Part shown: positions 6,832 to 15,799 of the stretch, one piece after another
Layout: each line of letters begins with the position of its first letter
Numbering within the stretch: the stretch's first letter is position 1
Assembly: GCA_001931905.2 (NCBI GenBank)
Contig: MSJI02000749.1
Location: 1-23,246, forward strand
Direction of reading: 5' to 3'
DNA: 23,246 bases
Source: Cladosporium sp. IMV 00045
Taxonomy: Eukaryota; Ascomycota; Dothideomycetes; Cladosporiales; Cladosporiaceae
Translations under genes and position numbers: made by a program
Notes under the pieces: generated by a model
Databases searched by the model: none
The model's input: only the letters and a program-made list of their open reading frames with translations
What the model was told of the DNA's origin: nothing

Positions 6832-9781
6832 CTAAGCAGCCTCTTTCATTGACTCTTTCAACCTGGCGAGCTCCACCTCGAGCTCCTCCATCCTCCTTTC
6901 TTTGTCCGCTTTCCGAAACTCCTCCGAAGTAGGATCAAGTGGCGGCTCTTCATCGACTACCACGAACCCGCCGTCTTGATCGTACACCCCGTCGTTTCGG
7001 TCAAGATCGCCATCACGATCATTCGTGATGTCTTCCCCTCGCGCAGACTCTGCTCGTCCAATGTAGGGCACTCCCCACGCCTTGCAAGTACGCTTGCTTG
7101 CGCCTTCCGGCATGAGCAGGTTTGGCTGCTGTGCGTCGTTCGTGAGAACAGGCATGCCTGTGTTGTCTGTGAAGTCTCGTATCTTGCGGATGACCGCATT
7201 TTGGCCCCAGACCCTACCCATGTAAGTTCTACTCCAAAACCTTTCGCCCTTTCCATCTTCAACACTCCCCTGGATGAACATCGTCGGCATTTTTCTATAG
7301 CCTTTCGCCGTCGTCCTCGGAATGACTGCGATTCCAGAAATTTGCACGCTTGAGAGATCATGCGCTCTGAGCTCGCCTATGCCTCCATCGAGACTGGTGA
7401 TCTGGGTTCCTCCACTCTTCTTGTAGTCCTCAACGATAGTGTCACGATACATGCTGGCAGCAGTGTGTGCCAGAGCGTGCCTTGTACCTTTTGCGCTTCA
7501 CCGTAGACGCCCACCTGAACCAAGACTTGGTAATGCTCTGTCCCGTCGCGCTTCCTGCTCGCCACCCGGAAGCCACCTATCTTCCCCTCTTGCCTTTCAG
7601 AATCAGCGAATACTTCTGCATTAGCAGATTGGGTTGCACTTTCTAAACTTTTCTCCGGATCAAGCTGGTTCACGAGATCTTCGAATTCTTCGTCCCACAG
7701 ATATTCGCTGGCTCTCGGATTGTCGCCTTTGGTGTCCATGTTCCTCCACTCTTCCGCTTTCTTTTCGACCAACTCCCCCAGGCATTTGTACCAAAAGCCT
7801 GGTTGCTGGGCACGGTCTAATGTCGACCGCAAGCCCTGGTAGGCAGAAATGAGTGGTCCCTCCTCAATCTCACTCACCTTAAGCTTGCCGGTGTTCACTA
7901 ACTCGTGCGTACCACGTATCATGAGCGTCAGGAACTCCTTGATTGGGACCTGCAGGCGGACGTTGATGGCCGAAGGGCTCTCGCTAACGTCCATTTTCTC
8001 CTGGTCCTGCGCAAGGCGAGCGCTGATCTCTCTATTGATAGCTGCAAGCCCCTGTCCCGGCTCCCCTTGAGCGAGCCGAGGCTTATCAAATATCTGCTCG
8101 ATCAGCGGCGTGGCTCTGTCATACGTAGAGCGGTACCACTCCATGTCGGCTGGAAGAATGGCGTCCTCCACCGGGCCACCTTGTTCAGAACCTTCATTCC
8201 GGTGTTCAGGAGTGCCGCTATTCTCACGTGGTTGGCCCTCTCCGCTCATGGAAGAGTCGTTGGATGCGTCAAGACCTGACCTCCCGTTCTGGATTCCTGC
8301 CTCGTCCGCTTCTGTACCACCCATCGCTGTATCGCCATCTGAACTACCATTTGCTGCGGGATTGGAACCATCATTCGTGTCACCCTCTTGACTTGTCGGA
8401 TCACTAGGCCCAGTAAGTTGTTTGGGTGTCTTGGAAGGAAGACTATTAGGAGTTCGGCGCTTGTTGCTATTCTTTGAAATTCCGTGCGAAGCTGATCCAG
8501 GCTTTGTGGTTTCCCGAGTTTTCGAGGCTTTTTGCCTTTTGGCCGCAGCCAGAGCCAACGAGTCTGTGCACGCTGCAATCTCTTCCGCGTCTTGCATCTT
8601 TTTGGTCAGGTCGGTATGCACGCTCTCGGTCATGGAACCGCCATGTTGGCTGAGCACACTCTGTAGTTCTTGATCGGTGAAGACACTTCCTTGTTTTGTC
8701 TTGCTATGATCTTGACTCAATCCAAGGATGGCTGCGTCCAGATGACCCGCCCAAGCCGAAGGGCATCCCGAAGCATCGAGAAGGCCTTTTCCGCCGCTGA
8801 TCATACCGCTATAATTGTTCTGGATGCTTGCCAGATCTGTCTCGCCTAATCTGACTTCTTTGCCTTCCTTCGCTTGTGCTTCCATGCCCTCTTTGATACA
8901 GTGCATGTTTACACATGTCATAACAATACCGCGAAGTCTGGACAAAGGCAATGTGACATCCCTTCCAAACTCCATTTCTTTTGCTTTCTTCGCAACTGCT
9001 GTGTTGACCTTGCTCGAGTATTCATCAGCAATCCCTTTGTCAAGAGGATTCTTCAACATGCTCTTGAATAAATTCGTCGCTTCTTCACTTTCGTAGATGG
9101 AGGCCAAGAAAGTGGGAACCTCAATGGTCGCAGGTGACGGTTTCTCAATATGAGGTTCGTCTCCCGCACCCCTTCTGCGATCTTGCTTGAAATCGGGCTG
9201 GCCTGCGACCGAGATCCATTCTCCGTTTTCGTATTCATAGTATTTATCCGTCAAATCGCCTTTGCGGTCTGCGTATTTGAACACTTCGTCGATGACGGGC
9301 TTTGGTAGAGGGAATTCGTTATCTTCCTCCTCACTTGCCGTTTGGATTTCGTCCATAAAAGCTGGAATGAGTTAGTGGGAGCTTTCTGGAGTACTTTTGT
9401 GGCATACCAACCCGTGGTGATATATATTTTGTCGGCCGGGTCTTTGACGTCTTCAACAATAAATTTGGCAAATTCGCGTAGTCGACGGACTCGGACATGT
9501 CCGTTTGGGTCGCCTGTATTCATCGCCAGCAAGCCCTTCTTTGGGTGAGCATATTCATCATCAAAGACAGTCTTCCATTCGGGGTGATTTTTTTTGTATT
9601 CTTCTCGTTTCTGATCCGCTGCCCTCAACTCCGTGCAGTACATCCTATAGAACTGTTCGAAGAAAGTTTCATTGTTCCTGGAGTTGTTCGGCGCCTTGAT
9701 CACACTCTGTGTTGGACGAATCGCCACTGTGGCATGTGCCGAGTTACCCGGCTCCGGGAGTTTAGGGTAGGCTACGGACAT
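6832..9781 (-). CDS. Large hypothetical protein, two exons, about 965 aa, one apparent frameshift
   Basis: I do not recognise this gene. Exon 1 (9781-9408) starts at an ATG with A at -3. A 46-bp intron (9407-9362) has a GTATGC donor, a CACTAAC branch point and a CAG acceptor, and it joins the frames exactly. Exon 2 runs 9361-6832. The N-terminal third is charged and helix-rich. The middle (about 8200-8600) is low complexity, rich in Ser, Gly, Asp and Asn, and preceded by a basic stretch (KRQKASK, NKRRT) that could direct nuclear import. The C-terminus is acidic and then ends in a coiled-coil-like helix (about 6840-6920). Near 7489-7492 the frame must shift: the upstream frame would end at 7377, while the downstream frame opens just before and runs to 6832. 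No GT..AG pair fits, and adding one base to the A4 run (plus-strand TTTT) restores continuity. It is therefore a young pseudogene or carries a sequence error. The upstream neighbour (plus strand) converges with 152 bp between stops. Confidence 0.6.
9362..9407 (-). other. Spliceosomal intron, 46 bp, in the large hypothetical gene
   Basis: On the minus strand the intron has GTATGC at the donor, CACTAACTC as branch point 10-15 nt before the end, and TTCCAG at the acceptor. Splicing is phase 2 (TG plus C) and brings the downstream frame directly in line. Confidence 0.88.
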
Positions 9782-10345
9782 AATGAACTGGCAATGGTTT
9801 GGTGTGTATGAGAGGGTTTGTCTGTGATGTATCGCGTCTATTTGTGTTTGGTAAGATCACTACAGGAGGGAATCCTACATGGATATATATATGACGGGAT
9901 ATAGCATTTGGAAGGAGCGACGGTTGGCGGGAGACGGGAGATTCTGACCAAGATGGTGACCCCCGGGGTTACGGAATGGTCATCAAGTATTATGCTACGG
10001 ACAGGGCATACAGTAAGTACATGTAACGTCATCAGATTAAGACGCACTCCGAGTTGCGGTAAATCAAGTATTCTTATCTGGCATACTGTACAGTATCGTA
10101 ATCTACGGTACAAAATAACGCTGGTTTGGTCACTCCCCTCATCAACATGGTAACGCTCACTCCATCACTTTCTCGGTTCGTAAGTGGTCCTGACTTCTGT
10201 GACAAGAATGATGCTTCCAGTTAGAGCTATTTCTTTCCTTCTCGGGCGATGGTGTGCGATGCCCACGACATGGGAAAGCTTCGCCATTGGGGAATCGCCA
10301 TTGGGGGAATTCTGATGTAGCGAAGGCCTCTGCTAGTATACTGCG
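9782..10345. other. Intergenic, upstream of the large minus-strand gene
   Basis: About 560 bp with no convincing gene. A short AT-rich alternation (GGATATATATATGACGGGATA, about 9880-9902) could serve as a TATA region for the minus-strand gene, about 100 bp upstream of its start. Nothing else is recognisable. Confidence 0.5.
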
Positions 10346-10864
10346 CTATGGTCCACAGTCGAGTGTGGCCCGCTTACCCCAGTTCGCTACCCAGCAGGCC
10401 ACGACTCCATTCAGCAGCTTGTGTAGCGCCTCAATCGCCTCTGGGTTGTTGAGGGCACGATTGTGGGCGACCTCTGGATGCTGGACGACGATCCGTTGTA
10501 GGGAATCCGCGAGACTGATCGTGGGCGGGCTGAAAAGGCCCTCGGGGGCTGCTTTGTTGAATTCGACCACACACGCGTTTTTGAAGCCGGGGCCGACCGC
10601 CCTGTGTACCCTGACGAGGATGTCTCTCCATGGTCCAGCCCTAAATCTTTCACGGTAGGTGAGAGGTTCCATATCTTCGTCCGGCATCGAGTTGAGGTAC
10701 TCCTTGTTAGCTGCATTCGTGAAACTCGGCCCGTGCTCCTCAATGTACGTCAGTACACCCCGCTGCAGATGCGAAGCACGTGCGTCAGCTTTGTCGACTC
10801 TTCGAAGAGCACGGCCTGCAACGTCAAGAACCTTGTCGCCAGTAACACCCTGTTGCCAGTGGCG
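10346..10864 (-). CDS. Hypothetical protein fragment continuous with minisatellite 1
   Basis: The minus-strand frame is open for 172 codons, from an in-frame TGA (10865-10867) to a TAG at 10346-10348. The first ATG is at 10687, giving 113 residues, but the upstream 59 codons also look coding: mixed, charged and helix-prone (for example VLDVAGRALRRVDKAD and GVLTYIEEHGPSF). The coding signal therefore probably starts before 10687. Upstream, the DNA becomes minisatellite 1, and the segment VTGDKV aligns with SAGEKV encoded in the neighbouring repeat unit. This is thus the 3' exon of a gene whose 5' part has been replaced by, or has expanded into, tandem repeats. No known domain is recognised and there are no membrane segments. 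Confidence 0.45.
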   Translation of the reverse strand, partial: RHWQQGVTGDKVLDVAGRALRRVDKADARASHLQRGVLTYIEEHGPSFTNAANKEYLNSMPDEDMEPLTYRERFRAGPWRDILVRVHRAVGPGFKNACVVEFNKAAPEGLFSPPTISLADSLQRIVVQHPEVAHNRALNNPEAIEALHKLLNGVVACWVANWGKRATLDCGP

Positions 10865-11501
10865 TCAAATTTGCCAAGGCTACCTTCTCGCCAGCGGAAT
10901 TACTCTTGCCGGCGGTGTCAAATTCACCAAGACTACCTTCTCGCCAGCGGGATCACTCGTGGTAGCGGCGTCAAATTTGCCAAGACCAGCTTCCTGCCAT
11001 CAGCACCGCCGCGGCCAGCACCCTTCCCTCCCAGCGGCTTCAGATTCGCCAAGACTACCTTCTCGTCAGTGGGATCACTGCTGCCAGCGGTGTCAAATTT
11101 GCCAAGAGCACCATGTCGTCGGCGGCATCACTGCTGCCAGCGGCGTCAAATTTGCCAAGACCAGCTTCCTGCCATCAGCACCGCCGCGGCCAGCACCCTT
11201 CCCTTCAAGCGGCGTCAAGTTTGCCAAGAGCACCACGTCGTCGGTATCACTCTTGCCGGCGGCGTCAAATTTGTCAAGAGCACCCTGCCGTCGCCGTCAC
11301 TCGTGCCAGCGGCGTCAAAAATGCCAAGAGCGCCCTGCCGTCGCCATCACTCATGCCAGCGATGTCAGATTTGCCAAGACTACCTTCCTGCCCTCGGCAC
11401 CGCCTGCGCCGGTTGCTCTCCCTTCTGGCGGCGTCAAATTTGCGAAGACCAGCTTTCGCAAGCAATAGCCTTCCAGCACCGTCAAATGTGGCCAGACCAA
11501 T
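10820..11501 (+). repeat. Minisatellite 1: GC-rich array with 53-, 69- and 50-bp units
   Basis: Units are anchored on GGCGTCAAATTTGCCAAG and end in CTTGCCAGC or a variant. Starts are at 10861, 10914, 10967, 11036, 11089, 11142, 11211, 11261, 11311, 11361, 11430 and 11478. The lengths are 53, 53, 69, 53, 53, 69, 50, 50, 50, 69 and 48. A shortened unit precedes the array (about 10820-10860). The pattern 53-53-69 occurs twice in succession, which is a higher-order repeat. The 69-bp units share a CATCAGCACCGCCGCGGC-type insert. The units lack stop codons on the plus strand, so all three plus frames stay open for 150-330 codons. That openness is a by-product of the repeat. Confidence 0.93.
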
Positions 11502-11557
11502 CTTGCCAGCATTATCTTACCAGCACTACCTTACCAGCACTATCTTGCCAGCAGCAT
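11502..11557 (+). repeat. Four 14-bp tandem units at the end of minisatellite 1
   Basis: Units at 11502, 11516, 11530 and 11544 have the consensus CTTRCCAGCAYTAY. The motif equals the unit-end segment CTTGCCAGC of the larger repeats, so this looks like secondary expansion of a sub-repeat. Confidence 0.85.
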
Positions 11558-11575
11558 CACTCTCCAGCAGATAAC

Positions 11576-13134
11576 ATGAACCCTCTGCGTCAAAGTTGCT
11601 AACGGTTTTACTCCCTCCCCCCAGCATTACTTCTGCGCTCAATATCCAGTCTGCCACCGTGAGTCTTTTATACAAAGTCTTTACCTTTAAGGCGAGTGGA
11701 CAAGTACCCGTCATCCTAAACCACAACCATTCTTGACTGGCAAAAGTCCACGAGCTGGTCCCTATTCTGAAATCCCTTCTGTTCATCTCGGGCAGTCACA
11801 AGAAAGCTCGTTGCCTCATCGTTATCCGTGAAACGGTGTCCGTGGTGAGATGAAGTGGGCGCCTCACCTGAAAGCGCAGGATCGCAACTCCCGCAGAATA
11901 TATTATTGTGAGCGATATCACCCGGGACCATGCTGTGGACGCCCGGCGACTCGATGGTCGGTGATTGAGACGCATCGGAGCCGCGAGCTCAAAGTCCACT
12001 CACTTTCACCGACAACAAGGAGCCGGAAGCCTGAGGAATGCATATTGTCAATCGGTGATGAGGGGGAGAGCGGAGACAGGGTATGCCAGGCCAGCTAGGG
12101 CAGATCAGGCAGTGGCTTGCAGTCCCGCAGGGTTCATAACTAGTCGAGTGTCAAGCAAGTGGGCCCCGCCGCACTGACGCTTTCTCGCGACTCTGGGCGT
12201 GTTCAAGCTTGGGACGTGCGCCAGGATGCCCTGCCACACTCATGTGACTCGGCCATGTCCCGGAAGGAAACGACCTTCGAGCCATCCTCAGCAAGCGTGA
12301 GGTAGCCACCGAAGCCATCAAGTCTGTGGAACGCACGCAGATCCTAGGCAGAGCAGGGTCGCGGAGGAGTAGACGGAGCCGAGTATTGGGGGAAGGGGAA
12401 AGACTGAGGTACAAGGTTGGCATAGAACAGGAAGGAAGCAGTAGAGGTGAAAGCACAGCATGTGAGTCACCGTCTGCGAACGCTGGCAGGCAAAAAGTAG
12501 TTGAAGGGAGAGTGTAGGAGACAGCTGGCCCATTCTGAACTTGGGTGTCGAATTGGCGAAGTGGGACGGCCCGCAACGGGGCGCGTCGGCTGTCTGCCGT
12601 GCCCTCCTCCACTAGGCAAAGCTGCTGGAAGAAGCGGCTGAAACCGAGTACTGTAACGGAGCAAGCGCGATTCGCGGACAGTACAGTATCATGCATCTAG
12701 CAAGCTCAAGCAGAAAATCCGTACTTGGTTGATTGACCAGATTGGCGTGCTTGATTGCTGGAGCTTGAGTATATGCAAGCGCTTGATTGCGCTTGAGTCT
12801 AACTTACTGAATTGCAACCAAACTTGGTGCGTGTTCCGTCCTCCACTGCCGCGGCAGCTAATTCTACTGTTAGCTGCTCGAAAAGACTCGCACATGGCGG
12901 ACAATGTGGGAGCCCCTCGGTTGCATATCGATCAGATTGATGCTGCCATCCGTCAAGGCCCGCTGGCTTGTAACGCTGCGCGCAAAAGGTCATGTCGTGA
13001 ACGAGGTCAGAAGTAGGTTCATCAGGCCGCACCTCGGCGAAGAAGAGGATCTCATGCTTTGGCTGGGAAGAATGCGATTGTGTTTTAGTGATACATCGGC
13101 TGATTTCTGCACGGTGGATCACAAACGAATATTA
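11576..13134. other. Gene-poor stretch
   Basis: About 1.5 kb with no recognisable gene. The longest frame (minus 12151-12696) is rich in Arg, Ser, Leu and Pro, has no domain, and reads as an accidental frame in GC-rich DNA. I see no intron signals or promoter pattern that would support a gene. Confidence 0.5.
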
Positions 13135-13176
13135 TTTGTTCGTTTACGTGTTTGCTCGCGAACATGAACGAACAAA
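13135..13176. other. Imperfect long hairpin, about 19-bp stem
   Basis: The arm TTTGTTCGTT (13135-13144) pairs exactly with AACGAACAAA (13167-13176). Inside it, TGTTTGC pairs with GCGAACA with one mismatch across a two-base loop. It could be a cruciform, a foldback remnant or a protein-binding palindrome. Confidence 0.8.
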
Positions 13177-13192
13177 CATTTCATATCGTGGA

Positions 13193-13224
13193 CACAAACA
13201 AGCTGTAAGCCGTGTTTGTTTGTG
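13193..13224. other. Second hairpin, 9-bp stem
   Basis: CACAAACAA (13193-13201) pairs with TTGTTTGTG (13216-13224) around a 14-nt loop. It lies 16 bp after the first hairpin and uses a related CAAACA core. Confidence 0.75.
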
Positions 13225-13303
13225 ATGTTCATATTGTGCATATAGGTGCTGTGTAGCATCGTAGTGTTATGGGAAGTCACTCGTTCGGTGGTCAGCCTAC
13301 CCC

Positions 13304-13315
13304 AACCCTAACCCT
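13304..13315. repeat. Interstitial telomere-like tract 1
   Basis: AACCCTAACCCT, two units of the fungal telomere repeat CCCTAA, preceded by CCCC and followed by GAGCA. It lies far from any recognised gene start. Confidence 0.75.
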
Positions 13316-13468
13316 GAGCACCACGTGCTGCCCGCCAACGGCGCATCCAGAACTGTCAAGCACGATCTTGGACGCGCGACAAGCTAACGTACCAATACGC
13401 GTGTCGCGCTATCTCGCTCGAGGCTCATAATGTCTCCATTGTCATGGGCACCATGAATCGCGCGCGAC

Positions 13469-13482
13469 AACCCTAACCCTGA
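13469..13482. repeat. Interstitial telomere-like tract 2
   Basis: AACCCTAACCCTGA, in the same orientation as tract 1 and 165 bp away. Both share the 15-mer CAACCCTAACCCTGA. Confidence 0.75.
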
Positions 13483-13688
13483 CGAAGACCAAATGACGTC
13501 AAGCATTCATTGTGCCGCATCTTCTGTCCGCGGCCCCTGAAGACCTGTTAATGGGTAGTGGGTTTTCCCTCGCCACGGTGCCTCGTCACGGCTCGTGTGA
13601 TGAGTAGATCACAGCTGCACTGTTTAGGGGCAGAAAATACAGAAGCTACAAAAACAAAGCCTGCGTCTCCTAAGTCTCCTTCGCTTTG

Positions 13689-14528
13689 CTACTTCTGCGG
13701 ACGGCCCGCAATGGGCAACCATTCTTGCAGCGAGGCATCAAACCGGTGATTTGCGTGTATGGGGTTGCTCAACGACATGGTCCCGTACTCTCCGACCAGC
13801 ACATTTGCGAAGGCGAATGGTACACTCGCCGGCATTCCCTCAAACACACTGGTCCGAAGGGGGAAGATATCTTTGTGCTTGTAGTGATGTTTGTCCTTGC
13901 ACATGACTGCGCCCTGTATCCCTCTCGACTGCGCCTCTTTGTCCCATCTCAGCACTGTGATATCGACGTACAATCCTGTAGTCATATCCAACCATCGGGC
14001 ATCGATCTTGTTCTCAACATCATCCGTGCTAGCATTGACCCAGTGCGGATTGATTTCCAGCATGTAATCGCGGCTGTCGTGCAATTCAGGCAATTCAAAG
14101 TGGTACACGGTCATGTTGTAGTAGTCGGCAAGGTGTTGCATGCTCTTTTCTGACATCTGTACGTCTAGGTCCGAGTCCCATGGCATTATCTTGCGGTTCC
14201 AGTACCAACCAAGCAGAGAACCATGCATCAGCCAGGTTTCGGCGCCAATATCAGCCATAGTAGACAGGTATGCCCTGATAAGTGCAGACAGATGGCTCCG
14301 TTGGTTGTAATATTGCAGGCGTCCATTTCCAAACCGGGCATCGTAATGGCTGTCGAAGTAAGATTCGTGGAAGTATTTTTCGGATGGTATGCTTCTTTTG
14401 TCCCAAGTCCTAGCTCTTGAAACAGTTGACACCTTCTCAGTATAGCTTTGCTTCGAATGAGGTTGACCACCCAGAACGTGGCGGGCAGCGAGGAGCAAAC
14501 AAAGCTGCGGGAGGAAGGAAGTCCGCAT
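13689..14528 (-). CDS. LicD-family (Mnn4-like) protein, 279 aa, secreted or luminal
   Basis: The protein belongs to the LicD/fukutin-type nucleotidyltransferase-fold family. Fungal members such as Mnn4-like proteins are tied to phosphate transfer onto glycans in the secretory pathway; the exact substrate here is inferred. Residues 1-20 form a signal peptide (hydrophobic CLLLAA core). The central motif WLMHGSLLGWYWNRK (99-113) leads into PWDSDLDVQ, with the metal-binding D118, D120 and D122. A second acidic site, GLYVDITVL (D189), follows. HHYKHKDIFPL near 214-224 is typical of the fungal branch. There is no intron, and the length is typical for a short LicD protein. It is divergent from the SDR gene, with 457 bp between starts. 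All key residues are intact and the gene looks functional. Confidence 0.85.
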   Translation of the reverse strand: MRTSFLPQLCLLLAARHVLGGQPHSKQSYTEKVSTVSRARTWDKRSIPSEKYFHESYFDSHYDARFGNGRLQYYNQRSHLSALIRAYLSTMADIGAETWLMHGSLLGWYWNRKIMPWDSDLDVQMSEKSMQHLADYYNMTVYHFELPELHDSRDYMLEINPHWVNASTDDVENKIDARWLDMTTGLYVDITVLRWDKEAQSRGIQGAVMCKDKHHYKHKDIFPLRTSVFEGMPASVPFAFANVLVGEYGTMSLSNPIHANHRFDASLQEWLPIAGRPQK

Positions 14529-14985
14529 CGTGCGCTGATCGAGAGTTCAGAATGTCAGATTTCCCACAGAGCCAAGGAGACAAACGTGGTTTTATAGAGG
14601 ACAAGATGGGCAAATCATACTGTATAATGCACGAACTAGGTGCATAAAACCCTTACAAACGTATTCTGCAATCGCCTCAGATCATACCTCTGCCTGGTTG
14701 GATGCGATTCATCACTTCTCCCAGATGGCTGCAAACACCCGGCCTCCCTCCGTTCCCCACTAAAGGCCACTATCTCATAGGATTCCCTGATACAATGTGG
14801 CTGAGACGACAATAGTCAGATGTCCACGACCGGCCCACAGACTTCCGCTCGTGTCTTTGGGAACTTTCATTCTGGGACCCACGGTCCAAGCTGCGACTTC
14901 TTTCATTCCTCACTGGGTTTCTAATCCGTTTATTTAACTGCAACTGCACAAGCCCAAATTTGAAAGTCTTCTTTCGTCATACACC
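14529..14985. promoter_or_regulatory. Shared intergenic region of a divergent gene pair
   Basis: These 457 bp separate the starts of the LicD gene (minus) and the SDR gene (plus), so they must hold both promoters. A TTTATTTAA segment at about 14929-14937 lies roughly 50 bp before the SDR start. On the other side, TTTTATAGAGG at about 14590 (minus CCTCTATAAAA) is a good TATA candidate for the LicD gene, about 60 bp upstream of its ATG. Co-regulation is an inference. Confidence 0.6.
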
Positions 14986-15799
14986 ATGGAAGGCAAAGTG
15001 GTCGCGATAACTGGTGGTGCAAGTGGCATTGGTCTATCCACTGCAAAGCTCCTAGCCTCTCGCGGGGCGAAAGTCAGCATAGCTGACGTCCGCGAGCAGG
15101 AAGACCTCGACAAAGCAGTCGCCAGCATCCAGGAATCAGCTTGCCAGGAAGACGATGTTCTGATATGCAAGTGCGACGTGCGCGATGTCCTTGGGGTCAG
15201 GGCGTGGCTCAGAGCCACGGTGGACAAATGGGGCCGTCTCGATCATGTCGCGAGTGTGGCGGGCGTGTGGTGCGCCTCAAAGATCGATGAGCTTGAGGAA
15301 CAAGCCTGGGACTTTGTGGTTGGTGTCAATCTTACGGTAAGACTCATTGACTTGGTCCGCCAGTGTTATCGAGGAACGAAGGTACTGACAGCAAACACAG
15401 GGCACCATGCACGTCCTCAAGGAATCGATCAAACTCATGCCAAATGATGCCGGCTGCTCTATCGTCGCAGTCGCCTCGGTGTGCGGCCTCCAAGGTTACG
15501 CTACACAGGCAGCCTACTGCGCCAGTAAGCACGGCGCCATCGGACTGGTACGGTGTGCGGCAAAAGACGCGGGACCTCGCGGCATCCGTGTTAACTGTGT
15601 CGCGCCGGGTATTGTCGACACACCTCTCTCTCGAGATGGACCGGGGCATGAGTTCGCGCAAGAGTTCAGTTCGCAGATGCCAATCGCTAGAGTGGCGGAT
15701 GCCTCGGAGATCGCGAGGGTGATTTGTTTTCTGTTGGGAAAGGAGAGCAGTTTCGTTACAGGGAGTGTTCACACGGTTGATGGAGGATGCTGCTGCTGA
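14986..15799 (+). CDS. Short-chain dehydrogenase/reductase (SDR), 249 aa, one intron
   Basis: A classical SDR, an NAD(P)(H)-dependent oxidoreductase acting on an alcohol or ketone that cannot be named from sequence. Exon 1 (14986-15336, 117 codons) starts in a strong context, CACCATGG. It holds the cofactor motif TGGASGIG (9-16), with D35-type acidic residue context in SIADVR, and CDVRD further on. Exon 2 (15401-15799) holds the catalytic S143, Y156 and K160 (the last two within YCASK), then PGIVDTPL and the C-terminal VTGSVHTVDGG. The usual NAG motif is replaced by SVAG (VASVAGVW). Length and order match the 250-residue family. The stop follows a run of four residues, GCCC. It lies in divergent orientation to the LicD gene. 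Confidence 0.93.
15337..15400 (+). other. Spliceosomal intron, 64 bp, in the SDR gene
   Basis: The donor is GTAAGA, the branch point TACTGAC lies near 15383-15389, and the acceptor is ACACAG. The phase-0 join restores VGVNLTGTMHVLKES, the normal SDR sequence at this place. Confidence 0.93.

Noticed and set aside
7440..7530. Intron joining the two frames of the large hypothetical gene
   Set aside because: The intron length must leave remainder 2 on division by 3. The possible acceptor (CTGCCAG) needs a phase-2 donor, and none of the GT sites here has that phase.
10820..11501. CRISPR-like array
   Set aside because: The repeats are themselves the unit, with related sequence between cores rather than unique spacers, and the setting is a fungal genome with no cas genes.
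10604..11602. Long plus-strand frames of 332, 269 and 153 codons over minisatellite 1
   Set aside because: All three frames stay open because the repeat unit lacks stop codons. The peptides are Arg/Pro/Ser/Leu-rich and change register at each 53-bp unit, with no domain or splice support.
12151..12696. 181-codon minus-strand frame
   Set aside because: Composition is Arg/Ser/Leu/Pro-rich, overlapping frames exist on both strands, and there is no domain, intron or promoter sign.
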